Positions 11,393-19,128 of a stretch of 64,000 nt of DNA are shown in pieces; the stretch's first letter is position 1, and every line of letters starts with the position of its first letter. Source of the stretch: Chloroflexia bacterium SDU3-3 (lineage in GTDB: Bacteria; Chloroflexota; Chloroflexia; Chloroflexales; Roseiflexaceae); contig WBOU01000005.1 in NCBI GenBank assembly GCA_009268125.1, positions 124,001 through 188,000 on the forward strand, given 5' to 3'. The notes under the pieces were generated by a model. The model had not been told where the DNA came from. It did no database searches and saw only the letters and a list, made by a program, of their open reading frames with translations. Both the position numbers and the translations under genes were made by a program.

Positions 11393-12076
11393 ATGCACAC
11401 AAATGGGCATAATGGACACAGCCACGCCGCAGACGATATCGAGACCCTGGACTACCAAGAGCTGGTGCTGCCCGGCCAGGGCAAGCTGGAGGGCCTGACC
11501 TTCACATCCGACGCCCGCATCGAGCAGGGCGTCTACGACATCCTAGAGGCCATCGGCGAAGACCCGGCCCGCGAGGGCCTGCAGAAGACGCCCAGCCGCG
11601 TGGCCAAGATGTACGCCGAGCTGACGGCGGGCTACCGGATCGACCCCGAGGCCCTGATCAACGAGGCGATCTTCACGGTGGACTACGACGAGATGGTGAT
11701 GGTCAAGGACATCGACTTCTACAGCCTGTGCGAGCACCACATGCTGCCGTTCATGGGGCGGGTGCACGTGGCCTACATCCCCAAGGGCAAGGTGATCGGC
11801 CTCTCGAAGATCCCGCGCGTGGTCGAGATGTTCGCCCGCCGCCTGCAGGTGCAGGAGCGCATGACGGTGCAGATCGCCGACTTCCTAGACACCTACCTGC
11901 ACCCGCAGGGCGTGGCCGTGGTGGCCGAGGGCGTGCACATGTGCTCGGTGATGCGCGGCGTGAAGAAGGCCAACGCCAGCATGATCACCTCGGCCATGCG
12001 TGGCGTGTTCCGCAGCGAGCCGGGCGTGCGGGCCGAGTTCATGGGCCACGTCGACCGCTCGCGCGGCAGGGAGTAG
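11393..12076 (+). CDS. folE: GTP cyclohydrolase I (type IA)
   Basis: A 227-residue zinc enzyme that converts GTP to 7,8-dihydroneopterin triphosphate, the substrate of the synthase encoded just upstream. Zinc ligands are Cys113 and His116 (LCEHHMLPF) and Cys184 (HMCSVMRGV); the substrate-binding GLSKIPR and QVQERMT segments are intact. The N-terminal 25 residues are His/Asn-rich and not part of the fold. The ATG at 11393 has GGAG seven bases upstream; a TTG twelve bases earlier is in frame but overlaps that site. It sits second in a four-gene operon, so it probably serves biopterin synthesis, although a folate role cannot be excluded. Confidence 0.95.
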   Translation: MHTNGHNGHSHAADDIETLDYQELVLPGQGKLEGLTFTSDARIEQGVYDILEAIGEDPAREGLQKTPSRVAKMYAELTAGYRIDPEALINEAIFTVDYDEMVMVKDIDFYSLCEHHMLPFMGRVHVAYIPKGKVIGLSKIPRVVEMFARRLQVQERMTVQIADFLDTYLHPQGVAVVAEGVHMCSVMRGVKKANASMITSAMRGVFRSEPGVRAEFMGHVDRSRGRE

Positions 12077-12080
12077 CACC

Positions 12081-12791
12081 ATGGCCGAAACACAGCACGT
12101 GGCCGTGATCGTGGGGGCCTCGCGCGGCATCGGGCGGGCCAGCGCGCTGGCGCTGGCCGCGCCTGGCCGCACCCTGGTGCTGGCCGCCCGCGACGAGGCG
12201 GGCCTGGCCAGCCTAGCCGCCGAGGCCCAGGCGCTGGGCGCACAGGCGCTGGCCATACCCTGCGACGCCACCAGCGAGCCGCACATGCGCCGCCTGATGG
12301 AGCAGGCCGCCGCGCACACCGGCCAGATCGACATGCTGGTGAACAGCGCGGGCGGCGCGGTGATCGCGCCCTTCGAGCAGCTGCGGCTGGAGGACTGGGA
12401 GCACGGCCTGCGCACCACGCTCACCGGCGCGTTCCTGGCCTGCAAGCACGCCGCCCCGCACATGGGCGCGGGCGGCCTGATCGTCAACATCGCCAGCGTG
12501 GCGGCGCGGCAGGCCTTCCCCGGCTGGTCGGGCTACGCGGCGGCCAAGGCCGGGCTGCTGGCCTTCACCAGCGCCATCCGCGAGGAGCTGCGCGAGCGCG
12601 GCGTGCGGGTGACCGCCGTGCTGCCCGCCGCCACCGACACCAGCCTGTGGGACGCGCTGCCCGGCGAGTGGAACCGCGCCAACATGCTGCGCGCCGAGGA
12701 CGTGGGCCGCGCCATCGCCGCCCTGGCCAGCCAGCCGCCATACATGGCCACCGAGGAGCTGGTGGTGGGCCACGTGGCGGGCAGGCTCTAG
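12081..12791 (+). CDS. Short-chain dehydrogenase/reductase, candidate sepiapterin-type reductase
   Basis: A 236-residue classical SDR. The N-terminal nucleotide-binding GASRGIG motif lies at about residues 13-19, VNSAGG near 90, the catalytic Ser in NIASVAARQ and the Y-x3-K pair in GYAAAKAG near 150. Arg in LAARDEAG after the second strand suggests NADPH preference. It starts four bases after folE stops. By family it is an oxidoreductase of unknown substrate; by position, after GTP cyclohydrolase I and pyruvoyltetrahydropterin synthase, it is the natural candidate for the reduction of 6-pyruvoyltetrahydropterin to tetrahydrobiopterin. The substrate assignment is inference from the operon. Confidence 0.8.
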   Translation: MAETQHVAVIVGASRGIGRASALALAAPGRTLVLAARDEAGLASLAAEAQALGAQALAIPCDATSEPHMRRLMEQAAAHTGQIDMLVNSAGGAVIAPFEQLRLEDWEHGLRTTLTGAFLACKHAAPHMGAGGLIVNIASVAARQAFPGWSGYAAAKAGLLAFTSAIREELRERGVRVTAVLPAATDTSLWDALPGEWNRANMLRAEDVGRAIAALASQPPYMATEELVVGHVAGRL

Positions 12792-12801
12792 CGGGGGCGC
12801 A

Positions 12802-13125
12802 ATGGCGAAAGAGGAGACCCGTGTGGCCAGCCTGGCCGAGATCCCGCCTGGCGCGCTGCGCTACGTGGAGGTAGACGGCCTGCCGATCGCGCTGGCCAAT
12901 GTGGATGGCCAGATCTACGCCATCGGCGACTCGTGCCGCCACGAGGGCGCGTCGCTCTCCTGCGGCGCGCTGGTGGGCGACACGGTGGCCTGCCCCTGGC
13001 ACGGCTGGACCTACAGCCTGCGCACCGGCAAGGCGATCGTGCCGCCGGTGGGCATCCGGGTGCCCAGCTACCCTGTGCGGGTGGATGGCGACGATGTGCT
13101 GGTGACGGTGGACTGGCCCGACTGA
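12802..13125 (+). CDS. Rieske-type [2Fe-2S] ferredoxin
   Basis: A 107-residue stand-alone Rieske domain. The cluster ligands are Cys45 and His47 (SCRHEG) and Cys64 and His67 (ACPWHGW), the spacing of the small soluble ferredoxins that feed oxygenases and nitrite-reductase-like enzymes. There is no signal peptide or membrane helix, so it is cytoplasmic. It follows the reductase by ten bases and closes the pterin operon. Its role there is not known; it could donate electrons to a reductase or monooxygenase. No aromatic hydroxylase is found in the window. Confidence 0.9.
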   Translation: MAKEETRVASLAEIPPGALRYVEVDGLPIALANVDGQIYAIGDSCRHEGASLSCGALVGDTVACPWHGWTYSLRTGKAIVPPVGIRVPSYPVRVDGDDVLVTVDWPD

Positions 13126-13243
13126 GGGGCCAGGGAACAGGGATCAGCGATCAGGGATGTGGCATCTGGATAGCGCGCCTATCTCGGCGATCCCATCCAT
13201 CTGTTCATCATAGCCCAATGCGTCTGCCGCTGCGCGATTAAAA

Positions 13244-13309
13244 ATCTTGGTGCCTTGGAGCATTGGTGGTGAAAAACCTTCGCGTCTTCGTGGTGAAAAC
13301 GGTCAACCG
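13244..13309 (+). repeat. CTTGGTGCCTTGG / CTTCGTGGTGAAA repeat copies
   Basis: ATCTTGGTGCCTTGGAGCA, TTGGTGGTGAAAAACCTTCG and CGTCTTCGTGGTGAAAACGG follow one another directly, in plus orientation. Confidence 0.8.
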
Positions 13310-13344
13310 GACGCCAAGGTACCATTCATGATGGTGTTTCTGCG

Positions 13345-13392
13345 TCCGGTCGACCGTAGGCAATGCTTCCAGCGTTGCCCGGTCGACCGGGC
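13345..13392. repeat. Imperfect inverted repeat flanked by GGTCGACCG
   Basis: CGGTCGACCGTAGGCAATGC and GCGTTGCCCGGTCGACCG face each other across TTCCA. Each arm ends in the self-complementary CGGTCGACCG. A two-base bulge and one G-T pair interrupt the stem. No gene overlaps it. Confidence 0.65.
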
Positions 13393-13432
13393 TGCTTGCC
13401 GCTTCGATGATAATGGCTCCTCGTGGCTGGTT

Positions 13433-13605
13433 GGTGTGTGCCCTACGCGGGCAGCGTCTGGGGGCCAGCCCCCAGAACCCCCGCGATGGGGCTACGCCCC
13501 CTTCGAACCCCCAATTTTGAGCGTTCCCGCGCTGGAAAATAGGCGGCTGATGTTCGTGCATATGGCCAGTTTGCGTGAGCGACACCTTCGCCGCATGGGC
13601 CGGGT
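13433..13605 (-). repeat. Full composite dispersed repeat, inverted copy
   Basis: Read on the minus strand this block gives CCATGCGGCGAAGGTG, GGCCATATGCACGAACATCAG, GGAACGCTCAAAATTGGGGG, two GC palindromes (GGGGGCGTAGCCCC and GGGGGCTGGCCCCC) and GCCCGCGTAGGGCA, which is the same order as in 9797-9973. The outer modules are the most conserved; the palindromic middle differs in sequence but keeps its self-complementarity. Confidence 0.8.
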
Positions 13606-13644
13606 GGGTAGGGGGGCCTCTCACCATCCTCCAGCACATTTTCT

Positions 13645-13785
13645 CCCCTTAGAGTCTTGGTGGTAAAAAGAATCTTGGTGCCTTAGAGTTTTCGTAGTGA
13701 AAAACCTTCGTGCTAAAAAATCTTGGAGCCTTGGAATCTTGGTGATAAAAACCTCGCGCCTTCGCGTCTTCGTGGTGAAGAATCG
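13645..13785 (+). repeat. Array of CTTGGTGGTAAAAA / CTTCGTGGTGAA repeat copies before deoC
   Basis: Six to seven copies of a word of about 20 bases in one orientation (for example AGAGTCTTGGTGGTAAAAAG, ATCTTGGTGCCTTAGAGTTT, TTCGCGTCTTCGTGGTGAAG), imperfect in sequence and length. The deoC promoter follows 29 bases later. Confidence 0.8.
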
Positions 13786-13813
13786 CAGCGGCGGGGGCGG
13801 ATGCCTGACGCTG

Positions 13814-13822
13814 TGCTATAAT
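13814..13822 (+). promoter_or_regulatory. Extended -10 promoter of deoC
   Basis: TGC-TATAAT with no clear -35 element; predicted start near 13829, 34 bases before the ATG. Confidence 0.65.
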
Positions 13823-13862
13823 CGGGAGACCGACCGATAGCACTATTAAAGGATTCCGAGCC

Positions 13863-14546
13863 ATGACCATCGCTCGTTTTATTGACCACACGCTGCTGAA
13901 GCCCGACGCCACGCCCGAGCAGATCGAGACGCTCTGCGCCGAGGCCCGCCAGTACGGCTTCGCCAGCGTCTGCGTGAACCCGATCTACGTGCCGCTGGCC
14001 GCCAAGCTGCTGACCGGCAGCACCAGCGGCGTCTGCACCGTGATCGGCTTCCCCCTGGGCGCGACCCCCACCGAGGTCAAAGTCTTCGAGGCCGAGAACG
14101 CCATCCGCCAGGGCGCCACCGAGGTGGACATGGTGCTGCCGATCGGCCTGCTGAGGGCGGGCGAGCTGGATGCGGTGCGCGACGACATCCAGCGGGTGGC
14201 CGCCGCCAGCCACGCGGGCGGCGCGATCTGCAAGGTCATCATCGAGGCCTGCCTGCTGACCGACGCCGAGAAAGAGACCGCCTCGCGGCTGGTGGTCGAG
14301 GCCGGGGCCGACTTCGTCAAGACCTCCACCGGCTTCTCCAGCGGCGGCGCGACGGTGGCCGACGTGGCGCTGATGAAGCGCGTGGTGGGCGAGAACGCCA
14401 AGGTCAAGGCGGCGGGCGGCATCCGCAGCCTGGCCGACGCCAAGGCTATGATCGCGGCGGGCGCGGCGCGCCTGGGCACCAGCGGCGGGGCCTCGCTGGT
14501 GCGCGAGGAGCAGGGCGCGGGCGCTGCGGGCATCAGCGGCTACTAG
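13863..14546 (+). CDS. deoC: Deoxyribose-phosphate aldolase
   Basis: A 227-residue class I aldolase that cleaves 2-deoxyribose 5-phosphate to glyceraldehyde 3-phosphate and acetaldehyde. Asp89 (EVDMVLPIG), the Schiff-base Lys153 (FVKTSTGF) and the proton relay Lys182 (KVKAAGGIR) are all present; the phosphate-binding GTSGG lies near the C-terminus. Length is typical. It is a single gene with its own promoter and a terminator at 14560-14604, so it is not part of a nucleoside catabolic operon here. Confidence 0.95.
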   Translation: MTIARFIDHTLLKPDATPEQIETLCAEARQYGFASVCVNPIYVPLAAKLLTGSTSGVCTVIGFPLGATPTEVKVFEAENAIRQGATEVDMVLPIGLLRAGELDAVRDDIQRVAAASHAGGAICKVIIEACLLTDAEKETASRLVVEAGADFVKTSTGFSSGGATVADVALMKRVVGENAKVKAAGGIRSLADAKAMIAAGAARLGTSGGASLVREEQGAGAAGISGY

Positions 14547-14559
14547 GCCCACCCCAGCG

Positions 14560-14604
14560 CGAGCGGCAGGCGGCGGGCGCACCCCGCGCCTGCCGCTCGG
14601 TATT
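14560..14604 (+). terminator. Terminator hairpin after deoC
   Basis: A 13-bp perfect stem (14560-14572 with 14587-14599, CGAGCGGCAGGCG) followed by a weak T-rich tail, GTATTTCT. Confidence 0.65.
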
Positions 14605-14669
14605 TCTGCCCCACCCGCCGCCCAAGCGTACAAGCGTGCGATCCTATCGCACTGGAGCGAGGAGCACCC

Positions 14670-15488
14670 ATGGAACTGCACGAGGCCATCCGCAAGCGCC
14701 ACACCACCAACGGAGCCTTCGCCGACCGACCCGTGTCCCCCGAGCACCTGCGCACCATCCTGGAGATGGCCGCCCGCGCCCCATCGCACTTCAACTCGCA
14801 GCCCTGGCGCTTTGTGGCCGTGCAGGATGCCGAGCGCCGCGCCGCCCTAGGCGAGATCGCGGGCGACTCGATGCGCCAGCTGATGGCCGAGGGCCGCTTC
14901 ATCCAGCAGTACCGCCACCTCTTCCGCTTCTCACAGGAGGAGATCGAGCAGAGCCACGACGGCATCCACTTCGACAATATGCCCACGGTGCTGCGCCCCT
15001 TCGCCAAGTATGTGTTCACCGAGCGCGGCACCCAGATGATGAACACCTTCTTGGTGCCCCGCGTGCTGGGCAACGACGCCCGCAAGCTGGTGGCCGGGTC
15101 GCCGCTGCTGCTGGGCATCGCGCTCGACCGCGCGCTCTACCAGCCGCTGGAGCTGACGGGGCTGTACACCAGCATCTCGCTGGGCGCGGTGGTGCAGACG
15201 ATCTGGCTCACCGCGATCGCCCAGGGCATGGGCATGCAGTTTGTCTCCACCCCGCAGGAGATCCCCGCCCAGTGGGCCAGGGTCAGCGATCTGCTGGGCG
15301 TGCCGCCCGAGTTCGAGCTCATCCTGCTGCTGCGGCTGGGCTACGAGGATCCCGCGCTCAAGCGCCCGACCATCGACTGGACCTCGCCGCAGCGCAAGCC
15401 GGTGGAGGAGCTGGCCTTCGCCGAGCGCTGGGGCCAGCCGGTGGCGGGCGGAACGGGGAGCGAAACGCAAAGCAGCGGTGACGCATAG
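14670..15488 (+). CDS. Nitroreductase-family flavoprotein
   Basis: A 272-residue member of the FMN-dependent nitroreductase family. The FMN phosphate-binding start (RKRHTTNGAF near residue 9), APSHFNSQPWRF near 33-44 and the GAVVQTIWLTAIAQGMGMQ helix near 172-190 are clear. Between them lies a long helical insertion (about 65-130) that most nitroreductases lack, and the C-terminal tail past 250 is low in complexity. The start has GAGGAG upstream. The substrate is unknown; it is a single gene between deoC and the Dabb gene. Confidence 0.85.
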   Translation: MELHEAIRKRHTTNGAFADRPVSPEHLRTILEMAARAPSHFNSQPWRFVAVQDAERRAALGEIAGDSMRQLMAEGRFIQQYRHLFRFSQEEIEQSHDGIHFDNMPTVLRPFAKYVFTERGTQMMNTFLVPRVLGNDARKLVAGSPLLLGIALDRALYQPLELTGLYTSISLGAVVQTIWLTAIAQGMGMQFVSTPQEIPAQWARVSDLLGVPPEFELILLLRLGYEDPALKRPTIDWTSPQRKPVEELAFAERWGQPVAGGTGSETQSSGDA

Positions 15489-15579
15489 CAACGAGCCAGC
15501 GCGCAAGCTCGGCTATACTGCGGGGGTGGGCCTGCGATGTGGCGCGGCCCGCCCCTTGCACTGAGAAAAGGAAACCGCA

Positions 15580-15873
15580 ATGGTCAAGCACCTTGTGATG
15601 CTGAAGAAGAAGGCCGACACCGACGACGCGACGGTCAGCGAGATCATGGCCCGGCTAGAGGCACTGGTGGGCCAGATCCCCGGCCTGATCGAGCTGCGCT
15701 GCCACCGCAGCCTGCCCTCCGAGCGCCCCGTGGTCTGGACCTTCCTGCTCGACAGCACGCTGGAGGATGAGGCTGCCCTGGCGGCCTACGTGCCGCACCC
15801 CGCCCACGTGGCGGTGAACGAGTGGATGTCGCCCTTCCTTGAGTCCCGCGCCGTGATCGACTACGTGATCTAG
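15580..15873 (+). CDS. Dabb-domain (stress-responsive alpha/beta barrel) protein
   Basis: A 97-residue ferredoxin-like fold protein. The opening VKHLVMLKKK, the central LRCHRSLPSERPVVWTFLLDSTLED and the closing AYVPHPAHVAVNEWMSPFLE with the conserved H-P-x-H are typical of Dabb domains, which usually work as dimers. A good AAAAGG lies ten bases upstream. Function in bacteria is mostly unknown; some relatives bind small aromatic ligands. A TATACT at 15514-15519 may be its promoter. Confidence 0.85.
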   Translation: MVKHLVMLKKKADTDDATVSEIMARLEALVGQIPGLIELRCHRSLPSERPVVWTFLLDSTLEDEAALAAYVPHPAHVAVNEWMSPFLESRAVIDYVI

Positions 15874-15883
15874 GCCGCCGCAC

Positions 15884-15908
15884 GCGGGCGGCGCGCTGCG
15901 CCGCCCGC
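15884..15908. terminator. GC-rich hairpin between the Dabb and phosphoesterase genes
   Basis: An 11-bp perfect stem (GCGGGCGGCGC with GCGCCGCCCGC) with a GCT loop. There is no T-run, so termination is uncertain. Confidence 0.5.
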
Positions 15909-15927
15909 CCACCACCGGAGCCAGCCC

Positions 15928-16623
15928 ATGCGAATCGTGATCTTCTCGGATGTGCACGGCAACGCCGCCGCCCTTGAGGCGGTGCTGGCCGACATCCGCA
16001 CCCACGCTGCGCCCGACGCCATCTTTGTGGCGGGCGACCTGGTGCTGAACGGCCCGCGCCCGGCGGAGGCGCTGGCCCTGCTGCGCGGCATCCCAGGGGC
16101 GCGCTTTGTGCGCGGCAACACCGACCAGTACCTGCTGGATCGCTCGGCAGATGTCGAGGATGTCGACTTCGCCCGCGAGCGGCTGGATGGCGACGCGATG
16201 GCGTTCCTGCACGCCCTGCCGTTCTCGCAGCAGCTGGATGCGGCCCCCGGCCACCGGCTGCTGGTGGTGCACGCCAACCCGCGCGACCTAGAGGGCCAGA
16301 TCAAGCCCGGCAGCCCCGACGCGCTGCTCCGCCCGTGGTTCGCGGGCGTGAATGCGCAGGTGGTGGCGTTCGGCCACTACCACGTGCCCTTCACCCGCAC
16401 GCTGGATGGCGTGGCACTGGTGGATGTGGCCAGCTGCGGCATGCCGCGCGACGGCGACCAGCGGGCCGTCTACGCCACGCTCGACTGGGACGGCGCAGCC
16501 TGGCAGGTGGCCCACCGCCGCGTGGCCTTCGACATCGAGGCGGTGGCACGCGACTACGCCGCCGTCGGCTTCCCCCACGCCAAGCACGCTGCCGCCAAGC
16601 TGCTGCGGGCGCGCTACGGCTAG
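15928..16623 (+). CDS. Calcineurin-like metallophosphoesterase (YfcE/MJ0936-like)
   Basis: A 231-residue metal-dependent phosphoesterase. All five blocks are present: SDVHGN near residue 7, GDLVLNGP near 37, GNTDQYL near 63 (Asn-Thr-Asp in place of the usual N-H-D/E), VVHANP near 113 and GHYHVPF near 148. The GNTD block is common in the small DHH-free phosphodiesterase subgroup. Cytoplasmic, substrate unknown. It starts 55 bases after the Dabb gene behind a strong hairpin. Confidence 0.88.
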   Translation: MRIVIFSDVHGNAAALEAVLADIRTHAAPDAIFVAGDLVLNGPRPAEALALLRGIPGARFVRGNTDQYLLDRSADVEDVDFARERLDGDAMAFLHALPFSQQLDAAPGHRLLVVHANPRDLEGQIKPGSPDALLRPWFAGVNAQVVAFGHYHVPFTRTLDGVALVDVASCGMPRDGDQRAVYATLDWDGAAWQVAHRRVAFDIEAVARDYAAVGFPHAKHAAAKLLRARYG

Positions 16624-16641
16624 CGCGCCCATTTCCCATCA

Positions 16642-16755
16642 GGACGCAAGGACACCAAGGAAAAACAGACACTTCCTCCCCTCGCACCTTCGTGTCTTCG
16701 TGGTATTCGCTCTCTTATGTCCCCTTGGAGCCTTGGGATCTTGGTGGTAAAAACG
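16642..16755. repeat. Repeat-family cluster before the kinase gene
   Basis: GGACGCAAGGACACCAAGGA is in minus orientation; CACCTTCGTGTCTTCGTGGT and CCTTGGGATCTTGGTGGTAA are in plus orientation. Copies in opposite orientation can pair. Confidence 0.75.
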
Positions 16756-16822
16756 TGCTACTGAACGAGAGCGCATCGGCCCTGGCATCACGCGGGCCTC
16801 AGCCTCAGAACAGGTGCGGTTG

Positions 16823-16831
16823 TGGTACAAT
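16823..16831 (+). promoter_or_regulatory. Extended -10 promoter of the kinase gene
   Basis: TGG-TACAAT, with predicted start near 16838, about 30 bases before the ATG. Confidence 0.5.
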
Positions 16832-16868
16832 CAGGGCCGTGGCATCTACCGAAGTCTAGCGACATACT

Positions 16869-18284
16869 ATGCTTCCTGAACTACTAGCCCCAAACACGGT
16901 TGTCCGTGGAAAGAACGCCGAGTACCGAGTCCTCAGCGTCATTGGGCGCGGCGGCATGGGCGCGGTCTACCGGGTCCAGCGCACCGCCGACGGAGCGCTC
17001 TGGGCGCTGAAAGAGATGCGCGTCCCCTCCGACGTAGCCGAGCAGGAGGCGCAGGAGAACCGGCGGCTCTTCGAGCAGGAGGCCGAGCTGCTGCGCACGC
17101 TCGCGCACCCCAGCCTGCCGATCGTCGCCGACTCGTTCGAGCAAAATGGCCGCCCCACCATGGTGATGGAGTATGTGCCGGGGCAGAGCCTAGAGGACCG
17201 CATGCGCGAGGCCAACGCGCCGCTGCTTGAGCAGCAGGCCCTCGGCTTCGGCATCCAGCTCACCCGCGTGCTCAGCTACCTGCACACCCGCAACCCGCCG
17301 ATCATCTACCGCGATCTCAAGCCATCCAACGTCATCCTCACCCCCGAGGGCGTGCTCAAGCTGGTGGATTTCGGCGTGGCCCGCACCTACAAGGCCCGCA
17401 AGTCGAAGGATACCGTGGCCATGGGCTCGGCGGGCTACGCGCCGCCCGAGCAGTACGGCAAGGGCCAGACCGACCAGCGCTCGGACATCTACGCCCTGGG
17501 CGCGACGCTGCTGCACCTGCTCACCAACATGCCGCCCATCCCGCTGCAGACGCCCACGCCGGGCAGCATCCGCAAGCTCAACCCGTCGGTGGATGCCCAG
17601 GCCGAGGCCGCGATTATCAAGGCCATGGCCCTTGAGCAGGCGGCCCGCTTCACCTCCATGGCCGAGTTCGAGCAGGCGCTGGTCAAGTGCCTCGACACGC
17701 CCTTCGTGGACCCGAGCGCCCGCGCCACGCCGCCGCCGCCGGTGACGCCAGTGCCAGGGGCGCAGCCGCCCGCCCAGCCCGCACCAGCCCAGCCAGCCGC
17801 CCAGCCGAAGGCTCAGCCCGCCCAGCCAGCCCAGCCAGCCGCCCAGCAACCAGCCGCCCCAGCAGCCAACGCCGCCGACATGGTGGCCTGCGAGCGCTGT
17901 GGCAGGCTGAACAAGCGCGTGGCCAAGTTCTGCGCGGGCTGCGGCGCACCGCTCGGCGCACCGCCTGTGGCCCGCCTGATGCTCAGCTCGCCGCGCGGCA
18001 GGTGGGAGCAGAAGATGGACCGCATGCCCATGCGCATCGGGCGGCGCGACCCGCGCCAGCAGCACTACCCCGAGATCGACCTGGCCGAGCACGACCGCGG
18101 CATCGCCTCGCGCAACCACGCGATCATCAGCCGCAACGGCGACTACTACACCATCACCGACCTCGGCTCGACCAACGGCACCCAGCTCAACGGCAAGCCG
18201 CTGGGCCAGCACCAGGCCACGCGCCTGCGCTCGGGCGACAAGATCAAGATCGGCGAGGTCGAAATAGAGTTCCGAGGAAGCTAG
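16869..18284 (+). CDS. Serine/threonine protein kinase with zinc ribbon and FHA domain
   Basis: A 471-residue cytoplasmic signalling protein. The kinase domain (about 19-275) has GRGGMGAVYR at 26-35, Lys48, catalytic Asp149 in a Y-R-D motif (Tyr where most kinases have His) and D-F-G at 167-169. A Pro/Ala/Gln-rich linker (about 283-335) leads to a zinc ribbon (Cys341, Cys344, Cys355, Cys358) and a C-terminal FHA domain (about 375-468: RIGRR, SRNHAII, DLGSTNGTQLNG), which binds phosphothreonine. Kinase and phosphopeptide reader are thus on one chain. There is no membrane helix or PASTA domain. Its partners are unknown; it precedes purQ by 46 bases. Confidence 0.92.
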   Translation: MLPELLAPNTVVRGKNAEYRVLSVIGRGGMGAVYRVQRTADGALWALKEMRVPSDVAEQEAQENRRLFEQEAELLRTLAHPSLPIVADSFEQNGRPTMVMEYVPGQSLEDRMREANAPLLEQQALGFGIQLTRVLSYLHTRNPPIIYRDLKPSNVILTPEGVLKLVDFGVARTYKARKSKDTVAMGSAGYAPPEQYGKGQTDQRSDIYALGATLLHLLTNMPPIPLQTPTPGSIRKLNPSVDAQAEAAIIKAMALEQAARFTSMAEFEQALVKCLDTPFVDPSARATPPPPVTPVPGAQPPAQPAPAQPAAQPKAQPAQPAQPAAQQPAAPAANAADMVACERCGRLNKRVAKFCAGCGAPLGAPPVARLMLSSPRGRWEQKMDRMPMRIGRRDPRQQHYPEIDLAEHDRGIASRNHAIISRNGDYYTITDLGSTNGTQLNGKPLGQHQATRLRSGDKIKIGEVEIEFRGS

Positions 18285-18330
18285 AAAAGGACGAACCAGC
18301 AGGGCGGGAACGCCCAGTTCGCTAGGAGCT

Positions 18331-19113
18331 ATGGCACCAAAAGCACTTATTCTCCGCGCCCCAGGCATCAACCGCGACGCAGACGCCGCCGCCGCCATCG
18401 AGCTGGCCGGCGGGCAGGCCGAGCTTGTCCACGTCAACCGCATCGTCGAAGGCTCGGCCAAGCTGAGCGACTACGCGCTGCTGATCATCCCCGGCGGCTT
18501 CTCCTACGGCGACCACCTGGGCGCAGGCAAGCTGCTGGCGGTGGACCTGGCCCATCGGCTGGGCGACCAGATCCGCGCTTTCGTCGAGGCGGGCAAGCCG
18601 GTGATCGGCATCTGCAACGGCTTCCAGGTGCTGGTCAAATCGGGTGTGCTGCCCGACACCGGCGAGCAGGCCAGCGGCACGCCCGCCGCCACGCTCACCG
18701 ACAACGCCTCGGGCACGTTCGAGTGCCGCTGGGTGCACCTGGCTGCCGCGCCCGAGAGCCGCTGCATCTTCACCAAGGGTATCGAGCAGCCGATCGAGGT
18801 GCCGATCGCCCATGGCGAAGGCCGCTTTGTCGCGCGCGACGCGGCGGCGCTGGCCGCGCTGCAGACCAACGGCCAGGTGGCGCTGCGCTACACCGCCAGG
18901 GGCGGCAGCGTGGGCTACCCCGCCAACCCCAACGGTTCCGACGACAACATCGCAGGGATCTGCAACCGCCAGGGCAACGTGCTGGGCCTGATGCCCCACC
19001 CCGAGAACGCCGTGCTGCCCACCCAGCACCCCGCGTGGACCCGCGAGCCAGCCCGCGCCCAGGGCGACGGCCTGATCATCTTCACCAACGCGGTGCGCTA
19101 CGCCGCGCAGTAG
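18331..19113 (+). CDS. purQ: Phosphoribosylformylglycinamidine synthase, glutaminase subunit
   Basis: A 260-residue class I glutamine amidotransferase that supplies ammonia to PurL for purine synthesis. The nucleophile Cys95 (GICNGFQVL) and the His223/Glu225 pair (MPHPENAV) form the triad; PGGFSYGDHLGAGK is the family signature. Length matches the longer PurQ type (about 260), not the 225-residue type. purL and purS are not adjacent in this window, so the purine genes are scattered in this genome. Confidence 0.93.
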   Translation: MAPKALILRAPGINRDADAAAAIELAGGQAELVHVNRIVEGSAKLSDYALLIIPGGFSYGDHLGAGKLLAVDLAHRLGDQIRAFVEAGKPVIGICNGFQVLVKSGVLPDTGEQASGTPAATLTDNASGTFECRWVHLAAAPESRCIFTKGIEQPIEVPIAHGEGRFVARDAAALAALQTNGQVALRYTARGGSVGYPANPNGSDDNIAGICNRQGNVLGLMPHPENAVLPTQHPAWTREPARAQGDGLIIFTNAVRYAAQ

Positions 19114-19128
19114 CCACCCCCAGGCGGG

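Noticed and set aside
13126-13243. Possible small RNA after the Rieske gene
   Set aside because: Only short imperfect direct words (AGGGATCAGCGATCAGGGAT) are seen, with no promoter or terminator.
9644-13605. Composite transposon carrying the pterin operon between inverted repeats
   Set aside because: The full copies do flank the operon in opposite orientation, but no transposase or target-site duplication is seen, and further partial copies occur on one side only. The repeats are better explained as independent insertions.
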